From NCBI GenBank assembly GCA_037893225.1, contig JAZGUH010000199.1, positions 2,046,001 to 2,110,000 of the forward strand: a stretch of DNA of 64,000 bases, read 5' to 3'. The notes beneath the pieces were generated by a model, which was not told the DNA's origin, did not search any database, and saw only the letters and a list, made by a program, of their open reading frames with translations. The DNA comes from Hippasteria phrygiana (Eukaryota; Echinodermata; Asteroidea; Valvatida; Goniasteridae). Positions 49,001 through 61,000 of this stretch are shown in pieces (position 1 is the stretch's first letter; each line of letters begins with the position of its first letter). Made by a program: the position numbers and the translations under genes.

Positions 49001-52000
49001 GGGCAGAGCAGTACGCGGTGTGACTTTGGTCACTGGCTTCAAAGATTAGAGCCAGTCTGCTCACCCAGTAAGTCAAATGCCGCAGGTTTCTCACTGGAGG
49101 GCGGATCCAGGGCGAGGGCAATGGGAGGGGGATGCCCCCACCCCAATCAATAGTGCTATATGCTCAGTGTTTTCTGAGCGCCTGTGCCCTGCACAGCGAT
49201 CAGCTATGATACTGAAGCTTCCCTCTGTGTGACATCACTCCTGTGCTCATGAATATGTAAATTCACATCAGCATAATATCCAAGTCATTTCTAATGGGGG
49301 CATAAATGCCTTCAGAACGGCAAATGTAAGGTTGGATTTTATTATAAAGTTGATGTACAGGTGTGTCGTCTGGGTTAAAATATTTAAAATTCCATTTCAT
49401 ATGACCTTTAAAAAACCAAAAGATTTAAAGTGGGGGAAAAAAAGCAAACACTGAAACATGTCATTTCTAAAAATCTACGTCAGAGTCGTGCAGCCGTGAT
49501 GTCTTACTGAATGGTAAAGTGCGCTTCCTTGGTGGGGAAAACCCGTATCACGGCATTGTCAGGACATTCCGGTGCAGCGATGGTTTCAGTCTATCCCAAA
49601 GACCGACGGAACAATCGATATGTGATGATGGACAGTGGAGTACGTCGCTCCCAGTTTGCAATGCAGGTAAACCAGGGTTTGTTATTTTTTATTTATTTTA
49701 CTTCTGTTGATTTTAAAAATAATGAATGAAAAGAACAGGACTGTCAAAGAAAAGCAAAAGGATAAAGCTGTCATCTAACAGTGTGCTTGTCGCGGGCAAA
49801 GTGGGTAATCCACGCAGAGCTGGAATTCAAGTAAACAAAGCGAGTAAACAAATGAAAAAAAAAACCCAAATATAAATGGACAAATAATCAGACAAAAAAG
49901 AAAAAATTCTTTGGAATTTGACACTACATGCACAGTGGCAAGCGATATATTTTCACTCTGCAGCAACTTATAATGTATTTGTGAATGTAAGGAATGTATT
50001 CACCTCCCCCTCTCTTGCCCTATGTTTTTGTTAGTTATTTCCCACCCCACCCCACCCCACCCCACCCCACCCCACCCCACCCCACCCCACAACTACCCGA
50101 ACCCCTATCCCGACCCCCACCCCCACCCCTACCCCAACCCATTTTATTCTTTTTTTTTCATGTAATAACTAATTTATTGTTTTAATATATCTATATAATT
50201 GTTATTCTGTTTATTTAATATAGAGAATGGTTTTTATGTTATACCAGTGTTTATTCTTAATTAACATGTTTATCCCATTCCTGTAATCGGCGGTTCTTCC
50301 GCAGTTGGATGTGGTTAATAAATAAATTAATTAATAAATACATCTAATCTGATTGACTTTTAAAAGTTCAAAATTTCAACGCTTATCTGGTATAGATCCA
50401 TGTTCAAGACCGACTGTCACCGGGGCTGATATTAGATATGATGCAACAACAGGGATGTTCACCTGTAGTCGGGGCCAGAAACCAAGTGTTGGAGATGGGA
50501 GTATACAATGCCATGCGGGACATTGGGTGCCAGATGGTGTCGCATGCATCGACAATGGTATGTTGAGCAGGGACCAACTTCACAGAGCTGCTAAACACGC
50601 AATGCTGCTAAGCACAGGGGTTGACTTCAACCCGGGTTGACTTCAACCCGGGTTAAGGGCTCTAGTGTAAAAAGACCAATATGGAGCTGCTAAACACACA
50701 ACGCTAAGCACAGGGGTTGACTTCAACCCGGGTTGATTTAACCCGGGTTGACAGGCTCTAGTGTAAAAAGACCAATATGGAGCTGCTAAACACACAATAC
50801 TGCTAAGCACAGGGGTTGACTTCAACCCGGGCTGACTTAACCCGGGTTGACAGGCTCTAGTGTAAAAAGACCAATATGGAGCTGCTAAGCACACAACGCT
50901 GCTAAGCACACAACGCTGCTAAGCACACAACGCTGCTAAGCACACAACGCTGCTAAGCACACAACGCTGCTAAGCACACAACGCTGCTAAGCACACAATG
51001 CTGCTAAGCACAGGGATTAACTTAACCCAAGTTGGCAGGCTCTAGTGTGGAAAGACCTATAGACTAAAGCATTTACTGCAGTAGCGAGGCGCTCGCATGC
51101 GTGTTAGACGCACACGCTCGACGCAGCTTCGACCAACGGGGTGTTTACAACTTGCCAAAATGCGCACGCGACTCAAATTAAAGAACGCAGGCAGCCTGCA
51201 CGCGGGCGTGGCACCACCGTAAAAATGGCTTCTTATTTTGTTCGGCGAATTCCCGTATATTTTTTCTCCCTGCCATTGGGCCGTATGTGTTCAATAAGCC
51301 AGTTCGGTATTCCAACTGTGCACGTGCACATCAAGATTTGACAATTTTTCTTTCAGGAGAAACATTTAATCATATGCCTGCAAAAGCATAGCGGGTACCA
51401 GCAAATTTAAAGCAATTCTTTTTTATTGAAAGCAACTTTTTTTTTATTGAAATTACCCAATACAAGGCTAAAAGTCACTCAAGGTATAAGGGTTACGATC
51501 AGAGGTGGTTGAGTTGGTGACATTTTGAATTGCCAACCCTCCTACCCTTACGGTTTTCCTGGGCCCAGATCCAAATATAGGATATTTCTTAGGAGTCAAA
51601 TCAGATTTGTCAGGATTTTTACTATTTCAGAATTTCAAAGAATCTCTTGTGAAATTGGGAATTCCTAAAGTGTTACCCTAAAGCTAGTTTTACCTGTAGA
51701 AATGGATATAGACCAATAGAAACAGTTATTTTAAGGGGTACCTTTAGGCGAATACAAACCATAGACTCTACGTTGCTCCGGGGTCCTCGACGACCCCCAA
51801 AAACTAACAGATTTTGTGGATTTGTTTATTTTCGGCCCTGAATTCTTAAACAGATTTCAGAGAAATTATCCCAATTTTTAGACCTGTAGACTGAGACAGG
51901 TTAACTTCCACCGTCGGTAAGACCAACCCACCTCCTCCAATTGGCCAATCAAAGCCAAGACTAGCTGTGGTCCAACATGGCTGAACAAGACTTGAAGGGG

Positions 52001-55000
52001 CGGGGCTTAATGAACCAGTGCAAGGGGTGTGGCCTCCTTCCTATTTTTTCTCTTGCTTTAACCTCTCGGTGAATACGGACGACGGCCATAGCCGCGGTTA
52101 GAAAAAGATCACCCGCCGGTTGTCGTCTATATGCGCAGACCTGCGTATACTCCATCCATTCATGTTTCTAATATATTGTTCTTGAATGGGAGTGTAGTGA
52201 ATCGATGGAGCGTTTTCAATCAGAGCATTCATTCACATGAAAAGGGGGCTCCAAGTGTGATGAATAGGACCACTCTATTCAGTGTGGTGCCTATTGTTTG
52301 CATTTACGCTTGGCTGCACAGCCCTGTTCTGGGCATACCATGCCGGACACTAGGGGTTTAATTGAACACCGGCACTCGTTTCTTGCTGATTCAACAGATG
52401 CGCCATTCAACGTGGCTTACGGGAAGCCGGCATCGCAAAGCCCCGCCCCCGGAATATCAGGGGGCGGGACAGCAGGTCTGGCAGTGGATGGCGACAGGAA
52501 CACAGACATTGCCCACGGAAACTGTACTACTGCACGTAAGTAAATGTTCTTTGCTTTTTGCACAGGCGTCCTTAGAATGGGAGGCGGCAGGATGGGCGGG
52601 GCTTTTTCATCCTCCTGTCCTCTTTACTGTTTCTCGGTCTCCGCAAGGTAGTGAATTTCGAAACTGTAAATAATAGTGCGGTACGAATTGGAAAATTAAA
52701 TGCCACTCTCATCAAAATTTCTGATGCAACAAACCTGAATTTTGAAACCTGTAAGAAAGTGTGCAAAATAAAGGCATGCTCAGAATGGGAGAGTTTGAGA
52801 CACTAGTAGCAGTCTGAGAATGCGCACGACCAGTGGCGTAACTATGAGAGGGGGGGGAGGGGGAATGTGCCCCCCCATGCTGACATCCGTGCCCCACCCA
52901 CCCCCCATTTGAAATCTTGAAATGTACACATGTATACAAGTGGCAGTTCATGTCCTTTCAGGCTCCCTTGAAAAAATCTGTGCACCCCAAGGTCCCCCCC
53001 AAAAAATGTGTCCCAAAAGTCTCACATCGTCACTTTACAAAAACTGATTAAAACCCTAACCCTCTAAGGCCCTTTTTGCTAGGAACCATCCTCAATCCTC
53101 CAAATTCCTCCAAAATCCTTTGCTTCAATCACCATCCATCCTCAATCCTCCAAAATCCTTTGCTTCAATCACCATCCATCCTCAATCCTCCAAAATCCTT
53201 TGCTTCAATCACCATTCATCCTCAATCCTCCGAAATCCTCCTGTGCTTCAATCACCATTCATCCTCAATCCTCCAAAATCCTTTGCTTCAATCACCATTC
53301 ATCCTCAATCCTCCAAAATCCTCCTGTGCTTCAATCACCATTCATCCTCAATCCTCCAAAATCCTTTGCTTCAATCACCATTCATCCTCAATCCTCCAAA
53401 ATCCTTTGCCTCAATCACCATTCATCCTTAATCCTCCAAAATCCTTTGCTTCAATCACCATTCATCCTCAATCCTCCAAAATCCTCCTGTGCTTCAACCA
53501 CCATTCATCCTCAATCCTCCAAAATCCTCCTGTGCTTCAACCACCATTCATCCTCAATCCTCCAAAATCCTCCTGTGCTTCAATCACCATTCATCCTCCG
53601 GTGCTTCAATCACCATTCCTCCTCAATCCTCCAAAATCCTCCTATGCTTCAATCACCATTCATCCTCAATCCTCCAAAATCCTTTGCTTCAATCACCATT
53701 CATCCTCAATCCTCCGAAATCCTCCTGTGCTTCAATCACCATTCATCCTCAATCCTCCAAAATCCTTTGCTTCAATCACCATTCATCCTCAATCCTGCAA
53801 AATCCTCCTGTGCTTCAATCACCATTCATCCTCAATCCTCCGAAATCCTCCTGTGCTTCAATCACCATTCATCCTCAATCCTCTAAAATCCTTTGCTTCA
53901 ATCACCATTCATCCTCAATCCTCCAAAACCCTTTGCCTCAATCACCATTCATCCTTAATCCTCCAAAATCCTTTGCTTCAATCACCATTCATCCTCAATC
54001 CTCCAAAATCCTCCTGACGTGCTTCAACCACCATTCATCCTCAATCCTCCAAAATCCTCCTGTGCTTCATTTACCATTCATCCTCCGGTGCTTCAATCAC
54101 CATTCCTCCTCAATCCTCCAAAATCCTCCTATGCTGCAATCACCATTCATCCTCAATCCTTCAAAATCCTCCTGTGCTTCAATCACCATTCATCCTCAAT
54201 CCTCCAAAATCCTCCTGTGCTTCAACCACCATTCATCCTCAATCCTCCAAAATCCTCCTGTGCTTCAATCACCATTCATCCTCAATCCTCCAAAATCCTC
54301 CTGTGCTTCAATCACCATTCATCCTCAATCCTCCAAAATCCTCCTGTGCTTCAACCACCATTCATCCTCAATCCTCCAAAATCCTCCTATGCTGCAATCA
54401 CCATTCATCCTCCTGTGCTTCAATCACCATTCGTCCTCAGTCCTCCAAAATCCTCCTGTGCTTCAATCACCATTCATCCTCAATCCTCCAAAATCCTTTG
54501 CCTCAATCACCATTCATCCTCAATCCTCCAAAATCCTCCTGTGCTTCAACCACCATTCATCCTCAATCCTCCAAAATCCTCCTATGCTGCAATCACCATT
54601 CATCCTCCGGTGCTTCAATCACCATTCCTCCTCAATCCTCCAAAATCCTCCTGTGCTTCAATCACCATTCATCCTCAATCCTCTAAAATCCTTTGCTTCA
54701 ATCACCATTCATTCTCAATCCTCCAAAATCCTCCTGTGCTTCAATCACCATTCATCCTCAATCCTCTAAAATCCTCTGCTTCAATCACCATTCATCCTCA
54801 ATCCTCCAAAATCCTTTGCTTCAATCACCATTCCTCCTCAATCCTCCAAAATCCTCCTGTGCTTCAATCACCATTCATCCTCAATCCTCTAAAATCCTCT
54901 GCTTCAATCACCATTCATCCTCAATCCTCCAAAATCCTTTGCTTCAATCACCATTCATCCTCAATCCTCCAAAATCCTCCTGTGCTTCAATCACCATTCA

Positions 55001-58000
55001 TCCTCAATCCTCCAAAAACCACCATGAGGATTTTGGAGGATTGAGGAGGGTTATGGTTGGCCTATTGTGTGAATTTGTATCCCATTTCTGTTTTTTATTC
55101 TTACAGAAAGATCAGGAGGTCAGCTTTTCTGGCAGGTGGACTTGGAGGATACTTATCAGATAGAGTTTGTGGTAATCTACACCAAGTACCGTAAGTACTT
55201 AATACGATAATGTAAGCTTGCAAGTATTCCTACTTTTCCTACTTTTTCAAAAAAAAATTTTACCTTGCTCCTACTTTTCCTACTTTTTTCTTTAAATTCC
55301 TATTTTTTCCTGCTTTTTTGTCCCACAACTCCGAAAACTGAAATCTCATTGAGTGTTTTTCATATATACAGTGTTACATGTTGTCATATGTGAAAATTAC
55401 ACAAAGGGCTTGGGTGCAAGAGTACTGCAACTTGACTTTGAAGGGCTTGGTTGATGTTGAAACACAAGTGTTGATTGAGTACAGAACATGTAAAATGAGG
55501 CTTGTGATGCTGTGGACGTGGGTGAGTTTCAACAAAACTACTCCCAAAAGCTCACATAAGTCCTAAAGCAATCACTTTTAGAGATGTATAAATATTTTGT
55601 AGCAGAAGAGTCAAATCGAATCGGCAAAAACTTTGTCGTATCTCTCGATCGACTAAGAGAGAAAAGCAACCAACTTGCTTTTTCTTTGAATCAGTCACAT
55701 GATGGCATGGCTTAATGATAACCTCGTCCACAGGGCTTACTTTATTTTCAACCTTGTTTCCAGTAGTATCAGATGAGCAAAAGAAACACAAACAAAAAAC
55801 ATTCTGTTTGCTGAGGTCTGCTGAAATCAAACTGGAAAAGTTCACTGGCATTGTCAAATAGAACCCACCAATTGCCCCACAAATTCTCTGTGTAAAAAAA
55901 GCAATATCAGAAAGTTTTATACTGTAACTCCTGAGGCCAATCTCACACAGTGCTGTGGCATGTCGTAACTTGAGTTCCAGTGCGTAACACGTCAGATCTT
56001 CGCTCCGGTATTACCATGGATTTACCTTGGTATTGCTACTATGATATTACTATAGTTACCATGGTTATATAGTGGTTACCGTAGTAAATCTATGGTAAAT
56101 CCGTGGTAAAATCGCTCCGGTATTACCATGGATTTTACCATAGTACTACCATGGCATTACCTTGGTATTGCTACTATGATATTACTGTAGTTACCATAGT
56201 GGTTACCACAGTAAATCTATGGTAAATCCAAGGTAATACCGGGGCGAATTTACCATGGATTTTCACCATGGTACTTGTTCATCAGGGGATTTAAAAGGAC
56301 AGACCAAAAGCACGTGGTAATGAATAGTATTTGAAGGTTTGAGAAAGTAAATACGGAATTGTGGGTAACACCGTGTGGAATTAATCTCTTCTAGGAAAAA
56401 GTGTGGTTCTGAAAAGAACCAGGCTGAGAATGAACTCAACGTTTCGGACAGTGTGCTCTTTCAGAAATGTTTGGTTCATTCTAACCCCGGTTCTCTTCAG
56501 AACCCCAGTTCTTTTCACAACTTGACTTCTTCCCAGAAGATATTAATTTCACATGGTGTTTACCCGTTTCTCAGTTGATAATGCACATGAAATGATCTCT
56601 GCATGATTGAGGGAAGTACATATATTTTACCTTGACAAAATAGTTGGAATATTCCAATCGGATAAATTGTTTGTTGCCAGCCTAGTTTTTGCCAGTCGAA
56701 CCACACATCATCGACCAAAATTTTGTTGATTTGAAAAGAAAAAAATTATTTAGAGATAAAATCTGAAAACCTTTTGTTGATAATCACATGAGTGTTTTTA
56801 GCATTCATATTACATGCATAAAACAGGCACCGTAAATTTCCGAAAAAATTACAGTTGCATCTCCCTTAATACGATGAGTTATGTGAAATGGTGTGTTGCA
56901 GGGCTAAGGGATCAGATTTCAACCCGACCGCAGGGTGTCCTCCGGTTTCCGGCAGTTTTTGCCAGGTTTTTCAAAGAACCAGCTAAAGACACTGAAATAG
57001 AGATAGAAATTTACCTGCTCCCTAAAATGTCGCCAACCTACAGTATGTCATAAGTCACGATGCATTTTGTAAAATCTAGATTACACCGCACTAATTGAAT
57101 CCCACGTTTTTTTTCTTTTAGAAAACATACTGAGATCTGCAAAAGTCAAAGTCGGGCTCTTTGGGGGACCCGAAGAATCACGTAAAGAATGCGGGGATGC
57201 TGAAAGCTCACGCGTGATCCAAGGAAGTTCCGTCCGTGTAGCTTGCGCTCCAGAGCCACTCTATGGGCAGATTGTCAGAATCCAGTTGGACTCGGGTAAC
57301 AAGATGAATCTTTGTGAGGTAGAGGTGTTTGCTACTGGACCTGTCGCAAGTAAGTCGCCATTCAATCCTTGTGGGTCTCTAGACCGGTCTTTGCTGGTCT
57401 TGGTCCCGGTATCCTATGGTCTCAGCTTGGTCTGGAACTCACGAGTCTCAATATATTGCTGCATGGTCTCGATGCTGAGACACGTACCGATTCATTACCT
57501 AAAATTACCAAGTGTTCATTAACCCCTTGATGACCCCGGATTTCATATGGGGGGCGCTGGGGCACCATGCCGGCTTGTGCAGCCAAGCAAAACGGAAACA
57601 AGAGGCTTGTGCAGCCAAGCATAACGTACACAATACCCCAATAATGGATTGAAAATGTAGAGATTGGCGTGTATAGACGTCAACCGGCCAGGTGGCAATT
57701 TTCAATCTGCACGTATTTGTGTCAACCGTACGCAAGGGGTTAATAAGGATTGTTGGTAAAACATTTGAAGTTGTCATTTAGGACTTCATGCACACCACAA
57801 GAGCTTACCAATTCAATTGCAAAAGTTGGCAACAAGAATTCGGCAGTGTGTACTTGTTGTACTTGATAGTTTGTTTGTGTCAAGTTGTTGTGAATTTTGC
57901 TTATTGATTTGTGTAATTTACACACAATTTCTCGAGCTGTCAGCTCTCAACTACAATACCAATTTCTTACGATTTGTCTTCTTCAAAACTTCTTCCCTTG

Positions 58001-61000
58001 TCAATGAAAATTATCAGCTGTCTCTATTTTGCACATCTCATGTTGGATGTAGATTCTACAGTGAACTTATCTTCAAGCAAATTTGAATTCTCGATCCTGA
58101 TACATGTAGGTCAATCCATGGCAACAACAGTGTAATAATATACCTTATCACACGGTCCATATCGCACTCTGCGTATTGCGCTGTTTCTAACTCCGCGTAT
58201 TGCACTAATCGCAAAACATAAAGCTGCACTCTCCATTTAGAATTCAAAAGTGGCACGTTTGCATCCCATGTGGATCGGTAACTTGTTTAACCCCTTGGGC
58301 ACGGTATTTTACGGGAGACGTCGGGGTGCCGCGGGGGCTCTGGCAGCCAAGCGAAACGACCACAATGTGTTTGTGCAGTCAGGCGTAACATACACAATAA
58401 TCCAACAATGGATTGAAACTGCACAAACAGCGGCCAATGGCGTCATCCGGCCTGGTGGCACTGTTTATTCCAACAATGGATTGAAACTGCACAAACAGTG
58501 GCCAATGGCATCATCCGGCCTGGTGGCACTGTGTTTTTTTTGCGCCATATGGCGTCATCCGTACGCAAGGGGTTAATTAATAAGGTTGAAATTTCAATCC
58601 TTGTTGAACTGTCTAGTTATTGACGTGAGTAAGGAAAAATATAATTTTTTTTTTTATCTCCATCTTGGATACTGTATTTTGATTGGCCTAGAACGATCAC
58701 GTGTCCGGTCTTTAAAAATGACTGGCACACTCCAAGCATGATATCACACATCAGCGCAGCCAGCTAGCTATTGAGCTGTATCATTGGTACCCACACAATT
58801 TTGACCTACACTGTTGACGATAGTAGACTATAGTGGGAGCAGCGGACTAGCAGACGATCAGCTGTTTTGATCACGTGATTTGTTTGAGTTAATTTCCACC
58901 GAGCAAGGCAAGTTGAACTGAAATAAAACTGGGTTTGGCGATAGGATGTTTTAACACCCTCCGGGACGCATAGCACCCGAGGCGAACTATGCATCCCTCG
59001 GGTGTTAAAACGTCATATCCCACATCACAGCAGTCAGCAATTGTTAAGTAGTGCTCACCTGTAAAGGAAATTGCCAAATTTTGAGACTACTCGTGGTGTA
59101 CATTCTGGTTTCGTGTACAGCGGGCGTGTTCCATCTTTACTGCACATCAAGTTTGCTTGAAGATAGATTTGTTATCTCGCTTGCGCTCGTGGAACATGGA
59201 ATAATGTAGTGCGTCTGTGTCCCACATACCACAAGGCCGAAGGCCAGGGCTGTAGTCGAGTCCCTGCAAGTCCTTTCACAAGTCCTTTTGCAAGTACATT
59301 TAAAAGTGCTTTCATAAAGCCAGTCACAAGTAACTGGATGAACAATGACAAAGAAATGCCTTTGTCAAAGCTCATTTGAATAGCTTGTGATTGGAATTAG
59401 GACTGGAGTGTTTGTGATGGACTTGCAGGGACTTGTGATGGACTCGACTACAGCCCTGCCGAAGGCCAAGTGGTATGTGGGACGCAAGACCCGTGTTCCA
59501 CTGGCGCTCGTGGGATAACTAAAAATGTCTAATTTCATTTTGTTTACGTTCAAATTTCTTTTCATGTGTCCAGCATGTGCTATCCCCTACACCCAAAATT
59601 TGAAAGTGACATTGGAAGGTGGCGATGCGGCACTACCGACCAACACCAAGGTTCCTGTGGGAACAAACATTTATTACAGCTGTGAGGCAGATTACCAGCA
59701 AAATGGAGCCAGGGAAAATCGGTGCTCTGCTCGCAATAGATGGGAAAATCAGCAACCTACATGCGAAGCAGGTAAGTCTTGTGAATAGGGTAAAAAAAAC
59801 GGATCTTTGTGGACTTTGAGTAATATCTCTTTGTTCGTAGTTGAACTCTTGAATGCGGACGACGGCCGTAGTCACAGTTTGAACAAGTCCTCCTGGTTGG
59901 TTGTCGTCTATATGCACATACCCGCACATACTCAATCCATTCATGTTTCAACTGTATTGTTCTTGAATGATGTATAGATGAATAGATGGAGCTTTTTCAG
60001 ATTAAGCTTTTATTCACACGAAGGGAGGGGGGGGGGGAGAAGGGCTCCAAGTGTGATGAAAGGGACCACTCTATTCAGTGTGGTGCTTATTGGTTGTGTT
60101 CACGCTTGGCTGCACAGCCCGTACTTGGCATACCAGCCCCCCCCCCCCCCCCCCATCAATAACAGCCAGACACTAGGGCTTAACATGTGGAGCATGATTG
60201 GTGGATTGCACTGCGCTATCATGTGATCTTCCATGCAGAGATTGTGATCACGCAAGGGTTGGTTGATCGCACAAACATCGGACGATACCACAAGGCAGAT
60301 TCTGTGCGATCAGGGCAGGAATGGGCTTGCCTGATTGGTCGATCACCAAGGAATGAGTAAACGATTGGTAGAGAGACTGCAGGGAAGCTTTGTCTGCCTT
60401 TAATTGATTGTTACTTTAAGCTTAGTATTTTTAGTAACAAAGTCAACCAGTCTTTGTTATGCATGGATAGCCTCGCAAAAAAGGTGAATCGTCATTGTGT
60501 GAATTTTCTAAAACACAGGTCATCTACCAATTGGGGTAAACAATTCTTGTCAGCTGAATAAATTATCCACGAAATGCAAAACAAAAAATGTACGGCGTGT
60601 ATTGCAGTTTTGTGTATCAAATACTACACTGCAGGACGCACTTTATGCTTGTCATCTTTCTTACTATCTTCAGCTGAGTGTGTTGGACTGCAGGAACCAG
60701 ATAATGGTCGCTTGACAAAGCGCATCGACAGCATCAGACACAATGAGGTGCTGTTGTACACATGTAATGACGGGTACGAGAAGCAGAATGAAGTCCGTTG
60801 TGAGTTTGGAGAGTTGACCCCTGACCTTCCCCGTTGTATTCCCCGTAAGTATCAACTGTAGTTTTGACATCATGAATGCTACATTTAAGGTTGCATTCAC
60901 ATTTATTTCAGTGCTGCCATTCATAGTTTACAATCATCGCTTCACTCGTGAACCTCACCATTCATCTTGATCGACGAGTGCCTTCAGATTGTCTCAGTAC

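Noticed and set aside
49994..50185. Pro-rich frame over the CCCCA repeat
   Set aside because: Simple-sequence artefact.
50643..50909. Minus-strand frame with LAAPYWSFYTRA repeats
   Set aside because: A translation of the 95-bp tandem repeat; not conserved and in an intron.
53076..55163. Long open frames (up to about 426 codons) encoding SSSILQNPP-type repeats
   Set aside because: They exist in three overlapping frames because the 40/43-bp minisatellite lacks stop codons. Composition and frame drift rule out a conserved protein.
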